This document shows positions 55,851-64,000 of a DNA stretch of 64,000 bases, piece after piece. Every line of letters begins with the position of its first letter. Position 1 is the first letter of the stretch. The translations under genes and the position numbers were made by a program. The notes beneath the pieces are model-generated. The model was not told the DNA's origin. It was given only the letters and a program-made list of their open reading frames with translations, and searched no databases. The DNA comes from Epilithonimonas hungarica (lineage in GTDB: Bacteria > Bacteroidota > Bacteroidia > Flavobacteriales > Weeksellaceae): positions 186,001-250,000 of the forward strand of contig NZ_FNBH01000001.1 of assembly GCF_900102265.1 (NCBI RefSeq). The letters are read 5' to 3'.

Positions 55851-56768
55851 ATGCAAACTACAGATACAGTTTTGATGATAGAACCGGTTGCTTTCGGATT
55901 CAATGAGCAAACGGCGGTTAATAATTATTTTCAGGTTCAACAGGAAGGCAATGTTCAAGGGGAAGCTTTGAAGGAATTCAATGCTTTTGTTGAGAAACTG
56001 AGAGTAAAGGGAATTAATGTCATCACCATAAAAGATACGCTTGACCCGAAAACGCCGGATTCAATTTTTCCGAATAACTGGGTAAGTTTTCACAGAGACG
56101 GAAAAGTCGTTTTATATCCGATGTTTGCTGAAAACCGACGTTTGGAGAGACGAAATGACATTCTTGACCAAATCAAGGAACAATTCAATATCAATGAAAT
56201 CATCGATTATTCTGAAGCTGAAAAAGATAATCAATTCCTGGAAGGCACGGGAAGTATGATTTTCGACCACGATAACAAGATTGCTTATGGCTCGGTTTCG
56301 TTGAGATTGGATGAGGATTTGTTTAGAAAATTCTGTAGTGAGTTTGGATTCAAGCCTGTGGTTTTTCATTCTTATCAGACGGCAGGAGAAGAAAGATTAC
56401 CGATTTATCATACCAATGTGATGATGTGTGTTGCTGACAAATTTGTGGTGATTTGCCTAGATTGCATCGATGACGAACTGGAAAGAGAAAAAGTCACTGA
56501 AACGATTAAAAGCTCTGGTAAAGAACTGATAGAAATCTCCGAAGATCAAATGCAGAATTTTGCTGGAAATATGCTTCAGGTCCAGAATCATTTTGGAGAA
56601 AAATTCCTGGTAATGAGTCAAAGTGCTTATAGGTCTTTGAAGCCTGAACAAGTTTCCGCAATCGAAAAATATTGTGAAATTATCTATTCCGATTTGGAAG
56701 TGATAGAAACCAACGGTGGCGGAAGTGCCAGATGTATGTTAGCTGAGGTTTTCTTACCGAAGAAATAA
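55851..56768 (+). CDS. ctlX: Citrulline-utilization-type hydrolase CtlX family
   Basis: A 305-residue enzyme of the same arginine-deiminase fold, of the CtlX kind. FPNNWVSFHRDGKVVLYPM, LEGTGSMIFDHDNKIAYG (EGTGS in place of EGGD), YHTNVMMCV and the nucleophile Cys295 in GGGSARCMLAE match that subfamily. Name and reaction are by family resemblance, and the pathway is unconfirmed because no other arginine genes are nearby. A terminator follows. Confidence 0.8.
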   Translation: MQTTDTVLMIEPVAFGFNEQTAVNNYFQVQQEGNVQGEALKEFNAFVEKLRVKGINVITIKDTLDPKTPDSIFPNNWVSFHRDGKVVLYPMFAENRRLERRNDILDQIKEQFNINEIIDYSEAEKDNQFLEGTGSMIFDHDNKIAYGSVSLRLDEDLFRKFCSEFGFKPVVFHSYQTAGEERLPIYHTNVMMCVADKFVVICLDCIDDELEREKVTETIKSSGKELIEISEDQMQNFAGNMLQVQNHFGEKFLVMSQSAYRSLKPEQVSAIEKYCEIIYSDLEVIETNGGGSARCMLAEVFLPKK

Positions 56769-56788
56769 ATCATTTAAACAGAAATAAA

Positions 56789-56819
56789 AAATCCCGAAGA
56801 ATTTCTTCGGGATTTCTTT
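56789..56819. terminator. Bidirectional terminator after ctlX
   Basis: A 12-bp perfect stem (56789-56800 with 56804-56815) with A/T tails, between ctlX and the convergent barrel gene. Confidence 0.9.
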
Positions 56820-56855
56820 TGAAAATAATAATTTGATAAGAAAATATAATGTATG

Positions 56856-59141
56856 TTATCTGGTGCGGTTTTTAATGTCTTTGTCTGCGCTGCTGATATC
56901 TCTTATTTTCTGAACTTTTTTGTTCCCGAAATTATAAGTGATGCTGAAGTTCACGCTCTGGTTATATTGATTTTGGTTGATGTAATTGTATTTTCCGTCA
57001 GCTTGAGAATAATCGCTGATCTCGACTTTGTTTGTTTTCAAGATATCATAGATTTCCAAAGCAAATGTCCAATCGTTCCAAACTTTCTTGATGTTGGCGT
57101 CCAGACTCATCAATGATTTCAGTTGTCCCAATTCGATCTGCTGATTGTCAACATACCAATAGTTTACGCCAAGAAACCAGGTTTTCTTTTTGTCAAGTCT
57201 TACTGTATTATTCGTTTGGATCAATAAGCTATTAGACTTTATTTTGTTCACATAATCTGGAAAAACATCGCCTGTGATCGGGTCGGTATTTAGGAAACCA
57301 TTATTGATATTTCTCTGCATTCCAATATTGAAATTGGTTGTTAGATATTGTTTGAAAAATGATTTCTGCATCCCGATCATAGCAGACATTTCCTGTTTAT
57401 CTCCAAAATTGGTCCTGATGTATCTCAATTGGTCTTGACCAACTGTTCCGGTTGGAGAAACTGGAGCTCCAATCAAGGAAACCTGCGTGATGACATCTTT
57501 TGTATAAGAGTGATTCAGAATCAAGAAATAAGAATTCTTGAACATATAAGTCAACTCATTGGTGTAAACTGAAGCTGCTTTTACAAAAGGATTATTCTGA
57601 GTGTAATTAACATCTGTCAGGTAATTCTTGACAGGATTCAGTTCCCAGAAACTTGGTCTTCTCATTCTGCTGGAGAAGGCATAAGAGATATTGTTTTTGT
57701 CATTGATGCCATAATTCAGACTGATGTAAGGCAAAAAGTTATTGTAATTTCTCTCAAATCTGTTCAGAGCAGGATTTTCAGAATTATCGGATGTTCCGAC
57801 ACTTTTTGTGATCTCATATCTTGCACCGATCTTTCCGGAGAATTTGTCAGAAAATTTCTTTTCAAGCGTCAAATAAACTCCGTAAATATTCTCATCATAG
57901 ATAAAATGATTGGGATTAAAAATTGGATTTTTAACAATCACATTACCAGCGTCATCATATTCGGCAAGATTATCATTTTCGTCGTAATATGAAGTAATAT
58001 TTTGTGTGTCATTATCTGTTTTTGTTTTGTTATAATTCCCACCGACAGAAACAGTAAAATCATTTTTAAATTTCTTGATGTAATCTCCTAAAAAAGAAAA
58101 GTTATTAATAACCTGAGGTGTATTTTGCGAGATTTGTACTTGTAAACTATTTAAATTCTGAAACATATCGGACCTGAATGTTCTGTTGTCGGCATTTTGA
58201 AAACGTTTGTAATGCAGATAAGCCGCATTCAAATTTAATTTACTTCCTAAAGAGTCTGTCTTCAATTCGTAATTCAAGTTAAATGAGTTGTTGTACGAAC
58301 GAGAGTTTTCAAGATTTTTGGTGTAGTTGTAAGTTGTGGATTCAATACCATTTTTTGGAGCAATTACTGTGTTGAATAGATTAGAAGTCGAACCATAACT
58401 TCTATTCGCCCAAGAGTTCCACGTCAAAGCCAAATTGCTATTGTCATTCAGTTGATAATCAATGTTTAAATAACCTCCGAGATTTTTATTTGGGTCGGTC
58501 ACTCTCCCTTCGGATTGATTGCTGGAAGTCGATGTCCCATTTTTCAAAATATAATATTGTTCCTGAATATTTTGGCTTGTATTGATATTAGAGCTGATTC
58601 CCAGCTTATCTTTTCTGTAATTAAGTGAAAGACTTGCATAAGAAGAGTTGTAATAACTTTGGGAATTCCCCATTCTCATATTTCCGTTCAGCCCGTCGGT
58701 CATTTTTTTCTTTAGAACGATATTGATGATCCCGTCAGAAGATTCCACCTGATATTCACTTCCGGGTAGGGTGATCACTTCGATTTTCTGAATGTTTTCT
58801 GCCGGAGTATTTTTCAGGAATTGAGTTAATGACTCGGCGTCCATATTGGTTTTTCTACCATTGATATAGATAACGGCATTGTTTTTTCCAATGATCTTCA
58901 AAGTTTTGTCATCAGTTGAGGAAACAAGCGGTGTCTGTTTCAATAGACTGAAGGCTGTATTTCCTTTTGCAACTGGTGAAGCGGCAACATCATAAACAAA
59001 ACGGTCGCTTTGTTTTTTGAAGACTTGTTTTGTTAAGGTAACAGCTTCTATATTTTTGGTGTTCGCAGTATCTTTCTTAGATTCCTGAGCATAGATCAAT
59101 CCTGAGAAGAAAAGCGCTGCAATGAGAGTTTTGGCTTTCAT
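56856..59141 (-). CDS. Outer-membrane beta-barrel receptor, copy 2
   Basis: A 761-residue TonB-receptor-like protein: signal peptide (cleavage near YAQ), a short plug domain (FSLLKQTPLVS, VIYINGRKTNMDAESL, IEVITLPGSEYQVESSDGIINIVLKK), then a long barrel rich in alternating strands, ending in NVTYNFG-like NFSITYNFG. It belongs to the Bacteroidota outer-membrane-barrel family that lacks an N-terminal carboxypeptidase-regulatory domain. The ligand is unknown. It is 36 bp after a paralogue and shares its transcript. Confidence 0.82.
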   Translation of the reverse strand: MKAKTLIAALFFSGLIYAQESKKDTANTKNIEAVTLTKQVFKKQSDRFVYDVAASPVAKGNTAFSLLKQTPLVSSTDDKTLKIIGKNNAVIYINGRKTNMDAESLTQFLKNTPAENIQKIEVITLPGSEYQVESSDGIINIVLKKKMTDGLNGNMRMGNSQSYYNSSYASLSLNYRKDKLGISSNINTSQNIQEQYYILKNGTSTSSNQSEGRVTDPNKNLGGYLNIDYQLNDNSNLALTWNSWANRSYGSTSNLFNTVIAPKNGIESTTYNYTKNLENSRSYNNSFNLNYELKTDSLGSKLNLNAAYLHYKRFQNADNRTFRSDMFQNLNSLQVQISQNTPQVINNFSFLGDYIKKFKNDFTVSVGGNYNKTKTDNDTQNITSYYDENDNLAEYDDAGNVIVKNPIFNPNHFIYDENIYGVYLTLEKKFSDKFSGKIGARYEITKSVGTSDNSENPALNRFERNYNNFLPYISLNYGINDKNNISYAFSSRMRRPSFWELNPVKNYLTDVNYTQNNPFVKAASVYTNELTYMFKNSYFLILNHSYTKDVITQVSLIGAPVSPTGTVGQDQLRYIRTNFGDKQEMSAMIGMQKSFFKQYLTTNFNIGMQRNINNGFLNTDPITGDVFPDYVNKIKSNSLLIQTNNTVRLDKKKTWFLGVNYWYVDNQQIELGQLKSLMSLDANIKKVWNDWTFALEIYDILKTNKVEISDYSQADGKYNYINQNQYNQSVNFSITYNFGNKKVQKIRDISSADKDIKNRTR

Positions 59142-59177
59142 AATTTATTTTTTATAGTTGAGAGTTTTATTGTTTGA

Positions 59178-61391
59178 TTAAGTTCTAGAGCGGATCGCAT
59201 CGTTAGCAGATTTTACTTCTCTTGCTTTTTTCAGTTTCTGATTTCCGAAGTTGTACGTTACATTGACATTGAATTCCCTTCTGTATTGGAAACTTCTCAC
59301 GGTGTTAAAGCTTCCATTATTTTGTATGGTTCTGATATCATCAATGTTCTGGTTGAAAACATCATTTAATTCTACCAAGAATGTGAAATTCCCCATTATT
59401 TTCTTGATGTTCACATCGAAGCTCTGTTGCGTGTGTAGTTTTCCAATTTCCATTTCTCTTGACGGCATTATCCAGTAATTAATACCCAAATACCAATCTT
59501 TTTTAGCTGATAATCTTAGCATATTGTTGGTTTGAAAGAACATATTCAAGGTTTTTACATTGATAGTATAAGGTTGTAATATCTCTGTGAATCCTTCTAT
59601 TGGTTGTGAAGTTGGGTCTTTCGTTACACTACCTTTGTAAGTTGCATATTCAAAATTGGCAGAATAGTTTGTAGTCCAAATGTCGCCAAACCAAGCTTTG
59701 TTCATTCCCAAGGTCAAACCTAACTGTTTGTTGTTGCCATAATTGGTTCTGATGTATCTTAAGAATTTGGTTTCCTCGCCAGTTGCGTTGTTGATCATTT
59801 TTCCCTGCAAAGGCAATTGGCTGTAAGCATTTTCCGCAAAGTTGAAACTCACATTAGCATAGAAAGCATTCTTGTACATATAATTGATTTCCTGATTATA
59901 ATTTCTGGAAGCCTGCATAAAAGGGTTGTTCTGAATATAATTAGTCGGTGTGAAATAGGTTCTGGAAGGATTCAGTTGTCCAAATCCAGGTCTTCTCACT
60001 CTGCTGGAAAAACTGTATGTGATGTTGTGATTTTCATTGATTGCATAATTCAAAGTGGCATAAGGTAGTAGATTGTTATAATTTCTTTCAAAACCGATAT
60101 CTGGTTTTCCTACAACATCTCCTGAGCTAATTGTAGCTTCTAGTCTTGTTCCTATTTTTCCGGTGAACTTTTCAGAGAATTTTCTTTCGTAAGTTGCATA
60201 AGCACCGATTATATTTTCTTTATAAATGAAGTGATTGGAAAGATTGGTGTTATTAACGAAACTATTTCCTACGAAATCATCCTGTCGCGTATCACTATCG
60301 GTATTGGTAAAGTTATAACTGGTTCCAATTGCGAAAGTACTTTCATTTCTGAATTTCTTGATGTAATCTATGTTCGCTGCATAATTATTAATGATTTGAG
60401 GAACAGCTTGTTTGAAAGCGCTGTAACTAGCTATATTAGATAATGGAAATGTCTCACCAAGACTCACTTTGTCTCTGTTGAACCACAGGTAAGAAATGTT
60501 TGAAGTTAATTTACTTCCAAGTGTATCGGTTTTAATTTCGTAGTTCAGATTGAAATTATGATTTCTGGTTTGCGCATCTTCCTGATTGACAGTTCTGTTT
60601 GAAAGGATTCCGTTTTCAAAATTCGTCATATCCAACACAGAACCGAAACTTTTGTTATATCTCATATTATAACTGAATCCAAGATTCTGATTTTTATTGA
60701 TCTCATAATCGATGTTGATGCTTCCACCGTAGTTTTTGTTTGGGTCATCCATCGTTCCATAAGAATCATTTCTGAAAGTAGCATCACCATTGGAAAGCGT
60801 ATATTTCTCTCTTTCTCTGTAGCTTCCCATATTGAAATTAGAATTGAAAGACCATTTGTTCTGTCTAAGGTTGAAGGCAATTCCAGAAGAAGGATTATTA
60901 TAAAAGCTTTGGCTGTTATTCATTTTCAAAGTTCCGTTGTAACCATTCGTTTTGCTTTTTTTCATTACGATGTTGACAACACCTTCATTTGCTTCAACCT
61001 GGAACTCACTTCCCGGAACTGTTACAACTTCTATTCTCTGAATGTTTTCAGATGGTGTATTCTTTAGCATTTCCGTGATAGCTTCTGCATCCATCAGGGT
61101 TCTTTTTCCATTGATGTAAAAAACAACGTTGGATTTTCCCATTATTTTGAATGTCTTTCCATCTGTGCTGGACAACATTGGTGTCTGTTGCAAAAGATTG
61201 AATGAGTTGGTTCCTTTGGCAACAGGAGAAGAAGCCACATCATAAACAAATCGGTCAGATTTTTTCACGAAAACTTTTTTGCTAAGTTTTACTTCTTCTA
61301 TCGTTTTTATCTCCTCTGTTTTTTTCTGAGTCTGCTGTGCAGAAATCATTCCTGAGAAAAAAATAACTGCAATTAGGATTTTAGCTTTCAT
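59178..61391 (-). CDS. Outer-membrane beta-barrel receptor, copy 1
   Basis: A 737-residue paralogue of the 59141 gene with the same signal-peptide start (MKAK.LIA), plug blocks (FNLLQQTPMLSS, VVFYINGKRTLMDAEAI, IEVVTVPGSEFQVEANEG) and barrel end NVNVTYNFG. The two proteins are clearly a tandem duplication that has diverged. It leads the operon behind a consensus promoter (61441-61472). No SusD partner or transport genes are adjacent, so substrate is not indicated. Confidence 0.82.
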   Translation of the reverse strand: MKAKILIAVIFFSGMISAQQTQKKTEEIKTIEEVKLSKKVFVKKSDRFVYDVASSPVAKGTNSFNLLQQTPMLSSTDGKTFKIMGKSNVVFYINGKRTLMDAEAITEMLKNTPSENIQRIEVVTVPGSEFQVEANEGVVNIVMKKSKTNGYNGTLKMNNSQSFYNNPSSGIAFNLRQNKWSFNSNFNMGSYREREKYTLSNGDATFRNDSYGTMDDPNKNYGGSINIDYEINKNQNLGFSYNMRYNKSFGSVLDMTNFENGILSNRTVNQEDAQTRNHNFNLNYEIKTDTLGSKLTSNISYLWFNRDKVSLGETFPLSNIASYSAFKQAVPQIINNYAANIDYIKKFRNESTFAIGTSYNFTNTDSDTRQDDFVGNSFVNNTNLSNHFIYKENIIGAYATYERKFSEKFTGKIGTRLEATISSGDVVGKPDIGFERNYNNLLPYATLNYAINENHNITYSFSSRVRRPGFGQLNPSRTYFTPTNYIQNNPFMQASRNYNQEINYMYKNAFYANVSFNFAENAYSQLPLQGKMINNATGEETKFLRYIRTNYGNNKQLGLTLGMNKAWFGDIWTTNYSANFEYATYKGSVTKDPTSQPIEGFTEILQPYTINVKTLNMFFQTNNMLRLSAKKDWYLGINYWIMPSREMEIGKLHTQQSFDVNIKKIMGNFTFLVELNDVFNQNIDDIRTIQNNGSFNTVRSFQYRREFNVNVTYNFGNQKLKKAREVKSANDAIRSRT

Positions 61392-61440
61392 AATACTTGG
61401 TTTTAGTAGAGTAGTTTGTAGTTTCTAATATTTTACATTG

Positions 61441-61472
61441 CAAAGATATATATTAATTTAAGTATTATGCAA
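61441..61472 (-). promoter_or_regulatory. Promoter of the barrel-receptor operon
   Basis: On the minus strand, TTG (61470-61472), 21 bp, then TATCTTTG (61441-61448), 50 bp upstream of the ATG. Apart from this and the terminator at 61599, I see nothing in the 61392-61729 gap. Confidence 0.75.
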
Positions 61473-61598
61473 TACAAAGTAGTAAATAAAATTTATAATT
61501 GATTTTAACTTGTTGATTATCAACGATAAAAATTTAACTGATTTACAAATAAGACAACTGTAGTCAAAAATATGTTACATCAGAAATAGAAAAAAATG

Positions 61599-61626
61599 AA
61601 AAAAACCACTGCAAAATCTGCAATGG
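61599..61626 (-). terminator. Intrinsic terminator after the D-2-hydroxyacid dehydrogenase gene
   Basis: A 7-bp stem (61606-61612 with 61620-61626, one G-T pair), then seven T on the minus strand, about 105 bp past the stop codon. Confidence 0.65.
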
Positions 61627-61729
61627 CTTCATTATCTGAAAGTTCACATATAGAATTTTAAGGTTTTTATTTTAAATTTTAAGTCACAATTATTTTTGAA
61701 AGACTTTTATGACTTTTGTGGTTTTAATA

Positions 61730-62728
61730 TTAAATCAAAACAGCATTCGGATTTTCAAAATCCTCATTCTTTTCAAAATGGGAAAGACTCGTTAAGGTAG
61801 AAGTAGCAATTTGTTCAAGCGCTTCCTGAGTGAAAAAAGCCTGATGCGCCGTTACCAGAACATTTGGGAAACTCATCAGCCTTTGGATCGTGTCATCTTC
61901 AATGATCGTATGGGAAAGGTCTCGGAAAAACAATTTGTCTTCCTGCTCATAAACATCAATTCCCAGGTAGCCAATGTGCTTTGATTTTAGTCCATTGATG
62001 ACAGCTTTTGTATCGATCAACCCGCCTCGGCTGGTGTTGATGATCATTACATTCTGCTTCATTTTTTTGATTGAATCTTCATTGATCAAATGATGTGTAG
62101 ATTCCATCAACGGACAATGAAGAGAAACAATATCGGACTCAGAAAGCAACTGTTCCTGAGAAACATAATCGATTCCAAGGTTTTTCAGTTCCTGATTTTC
62201 TGTTATATCAAAAGCTAAAACTCTTGCCCCGAAACCTTTCGCAATTTTTGCAAAAGCAGCACCGATATTTCCTGTTCCTATAACACCAATTGTCTTCTGA
62301 TAAAGATTGAAGCCCATCAATCCGTTCAAAGCAAAATTCTGTTCACGAACTCTATTATAGGCTTTGTGTGTTTTCCGGTCAAGAGTGAGGATCATTGCCA
62401 TAGCATGTTCTGCAACTGCTTCCGGAGAATACGCCGGAACTCTGGAAACTCTCAAGCCAAGACGTTTTGCTGCTTCCAGATCTACATTGTTGAACCCTGC
62501 ACATCGCAAAGCAATATATTTCACGCCTTTTTTGGACAAAGATTCCAAAACTTCTGCGTTCAGTTTGTCGTTCACAAAGGCGCAAACAGCATCAGAGTGG
62601 TCTATGAGATTCAGAACGTGCGGACCAAGATGTGTTTCAAAATAATCCAGTTCAAAATTGAATTGCTGATTGGCTTTGTCAAAGAATTCCTTGTCGTAAG
62701 GTTTGGAAGAGAAGAAGGTAACTTTCAT
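61730..62728 (-). CDS. ldhA: D-lactate dehydrogenase-like 2-hydroxyacid dehydrogenase
   Basis: A 332-residue D-isomer-specific 2-hydroxyacid dehydrogenase. The NAD motif is GTGNIG (151-156), the catalytic Arg/Glu/His region is NTSRGGLIDTKAV and LVTAHQAFFTQEAL, and IALRCAGFNNVDLEAA is typical of fermentative D-lactate dehydrogenases. It probably reduces pyruvate to D-lactate with NADH. It stands alone. Confidence 0.88.
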   Translation of the reverse strand: MKVTFFSSKPYDKEFFDKANQQFNFELDYFETHLGPHVLNLIDHSDAVCAFVNDKLNAEVLESLSKKGVKYIALRCAGFNNVDLEAAKRLGLRVSRVPAYSPEAVAEHAMAMILTLDRKTHKAYNRVREQNFALNGLMGFNLYQKTIGVIGTGNIGAAFAKIAKGFGARVLAFDITENQELKNLGIDYVSQEQLLSESDIVSLHCPLMESTHHLINEDSIKKMKQNVMIINTSRGGLIDTKAVINGLKSKHIGYLGIDVYEQEDKLFFRDLSHTIIEDDTIQRLMSFPNVLVTAHQAFFTQEALEQIATSTLTSLSHFEKNEDFENPNAVLI

Positions 62729-62804
62729 ATATTGAAATAGTTTTTTTATACTTTAAAATTACAAAGTTTGATTTCAAATAAAACATTTTCCTCATTGATA
62801 TTCA

Positions 62805-63146
62805 TCAGTCGTTCCGATTTTTTCGGGCTAATTTTTTTTCAACCCAAATTGTTGCAAATGGGAAAAAAGCTGCACACAAAGCAAAAATAGAATCCTCATC
62901 ATCCCAACTGAATATCTTTCTCACAGGAAGCAAGAGCAAAAGATAAAGCGTAAAAAATAATCCGTGAATATTCCCAATGATAATAATGTAAATGGTCGGC
63001 AGAAGTTCATCGTGATCGGTTCTGATCCAGACCATTGCGGAAAATAATAACAGCCAGGAAACAGCTTCTGCAAAGCAAACTTGTTTAAACCATTTGATGA
63101 GTTTGTCTTCAGGATATTTTGAAAAGTATTTTTCTATGATGTTCAT
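62805..63146 (-). CDS. DUF3817 family membrane protein
   Basis: A 113-residue membrane protein with three helices (about 25-43, 52-75, 85-102). The start FKQVCFAEAVSWLLLFSAM, the middle GNIHGLFFTLYL and the ending FFPFATIWVEKKL are DUF3817 marks. Function is unknown. Its ATG overlaps the stop of the preceding gene (ATGA), which indicates translational coupling. Confidence 0.85.
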   Translation of the reverse strand: MNIIEKYFSKYPEDKLIKWFKQVCFAEAVSWLLLFSAMVWIRTDHDELLPTIYIIIIGNIHGLFFTLYLLLLLPVRKIFSWDDEDSIFALCAAFFPFATIWVEKKLARKNRND

Positions 63147-63748
63147 TTTCTTTCTTTTTCAGATTTCAGGATCTTTGCCAAAGTTAGTTCGTAATTTTTA
63201 TCATATTCCAGATCTTTTCCGTTGTCATCTTCACCGTCTTGTATGACGTATCCAAGATCTTTGATTTTATTCCCCTCGATTTTGTAAAAACTTGTCCAAT
63301 TTTTGCCAGACATTACCAAACAATCGATGAGGTCATATTCTTTCAGGTAATTTGGATTTTTAATTTCATCAAAGCCTTCAATTTTCCTCAGATTTTGATT
63401 TTTGAAATCAACTATAAAAAGATTGTAGGTCAAATTGCTCCTCACATCAGAAGTGTTTTCTATCAAAATATCTTTGATTCCATCGCCATTGAAATCAATG
63501 AACTCAACATTTTGAAACTGACTGTGCAATCTTTCCTGATGTATTATTTTTTCTTTTCCTTTGATCTTCTTCGAGAAGGTAAACAATACATTTAATATGG
63601 TCTGGTCTTTCGGGTCAAATTCCAAAGACACAGAATAGCCTCTCTTGTTAAAAATCGAATCACAATTTATTTTAACGACCTCTTTGCTTTGGGCAACAAG
63701 TAACGTTTGGAAAATCAAAAGAATGATTAAAATAAGACTTCTTTTCAT
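63143..63748 (-). CDS. Secreted protein with VCBS/FG-GAP-like segment
   Basis: A protein of about 201 residues with a signal peptide (cleavage near LLVAQ). The middle FIDFNGDGIKDILIE resembles the Asp-rich calcium loop of FG-GAP/VCBS repeats, but only one copy is seen, so the match is weak. Otherwise unrecognised. I start at ATG 63748; the frame is open upstream. It is 7 bp after nadD and overlaps the DUF3817 gene. Confidence 0.65.
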   Translation of the reverse strand: MKRSLILIILLIFQTLLVAQSKEVVKINCDSIFNKRGYSVSLEFDPKDQTILNVLFTFSKKIKGKEKIIHQERLHSQFQNVEFIDFNGDGIKDILIENTSDVRSNLTYNLFIVDFKNQNLRKIEGFDEIKNPNYLKEYDLIDCLVMSGKNWTSFYKIEGNKIKDLGYVIQDGEDDNGKDLEYDKNYELTLAKILKSEKERK

Positions 63749-63755
63749 CCAAGAT

Positions 63756-64000
63756 TTATTTGTAGAAACTACTTCCATCAAGATATTCAAAAACCTCCGG
63801 AGGCAGCATTGGCCTTGTGTTTTTTCCTGATTTGATCATATTTCGGATCTCTGTCGCGGAGAGCTCTATGATTGGAGCTTTTACCTGATGGATATTCTCG
63901 TGCTGCAAATAGTCCGATTTCTTTTCTTCTCCGAAAATTCTAGGATAAACAATGATCTGATATTTTTCGAGAAGCAACTCGTAATTTTTCCATTTATGAA
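63756..64000 (-). CDS. nadD: Nicotinate-nucleotide adenylyltransferase NadD, C-terminal part
   Basis: The gene runs off the right edge; only the last 81 residues are seen. HKWKNYELLLEKYQIIVYPR and IIELSATEIRNMIKSGKNTR, then LPPEVFEYLDGSSFYK, are the C-terminal blocks of NadD, where the SATEIR motif binds ATP. NadD adenylates nicotinate mononucleotide on the way to NAD. It is probably co-transcribed with the two genes downstream. Confidence 0.9.
   Translation of the reverse strand, partial: HKWKNYELLLEKYQIIVYPRIFGEEKKSDYLQHENIHQVKAPIIELSATEIRNMIKSGKNTRPMLPPEVFEYLDGSSFYK

Overview
The window looks like chromosome from a Flavobacteriia bacterium, most likely the Chryseobacterium/Epilithonimonas group. 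The evidence is low GC, GLPGLI-family and OMP-barrel proteins, DUF4293, a naturally split metH, and promoters of the Bacteroidota type (TTG, 19-21 bp, TAnnTTTG). Start regions lack Shine-Dalgarno sequences. There are about 54 protein genes, mostly core metabolism and envelope functions. I see no rRNA, tRNA, complete IS element, prophage or CRISPR array.

Layout. 0.2-6.4 kb: small membrane proteins, a secreted M28 peptidase, an MsbA-like ABC exporter, and a minus-strand operon with an HExxH protein, a TPR protein and a CsaA-like tRNA-binding protein. 6.6-11 kb: suf operon for Fe-S assembly (A-type carrier, sufB, sufC, a cupin, sufD). 11-13 kb: two GLPGLI proteins. 13-17.3 kb: minus-strand operon with a sigma-54 activator, a membrane protein, LptE and a very acidic protein. 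17.4-20.7 kb: secreted protein, S41 protease and miaB. 20.8-21.8 kb: an Abi_2/AbiF-like HEPN protein followed by a predicted structured small RNA with its own promoter and terminator. This is the most interesting locus. 22-28.7 kb: RDD / SpoIIM / DUF4129 / DUF4350 / MoxR / DUF58 cluster. 28.8-33 kb: OsmC, a GH63-like glucosidase and an SDR glucose-dehydrogenase-like protein.

33.1-42.1 kb is a methionine regulon. A SAM-I riboswitch behind a textbook promoter leads metX, an ACT-homoserine dehydrogenase, a homoserine-ester sulfhydrylase, split metH and metF, all on the plus strand. 42-51 kb: hutI, HAD, DUF2911, methionine aminotransferase, miaA, thioredoxin-like protein, Nudix, xerD, dCMP deaminase and enoyl-CoA hydratase. 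51-57 kb: RlpA, enolase, citrate synthase and two arginine-deiminase-fold enzymes. 57-61.4 kb: two tandem paralogous outer-membrane barrels. 61.7-64 kb: D-2-hydroxyacid dehydrogenase, DUF3817, a secreted protein, and nadD, which runs off the right edge.

The gaps hold at least four families of small dispersed, often palindromic repeats (6.5, 27.2, 28.7, 32.0, 35.9, 37.1-37.5 and 46.8 kb). Several sit directly upstream of start codons, and some copies show compensatory stem changes. Several reading-frame starts are corrected here from promoter, riboswitch or terminator positions (metX, gltA, the 682 membrane gene, DUF2911, the 42 kb secreted protein).
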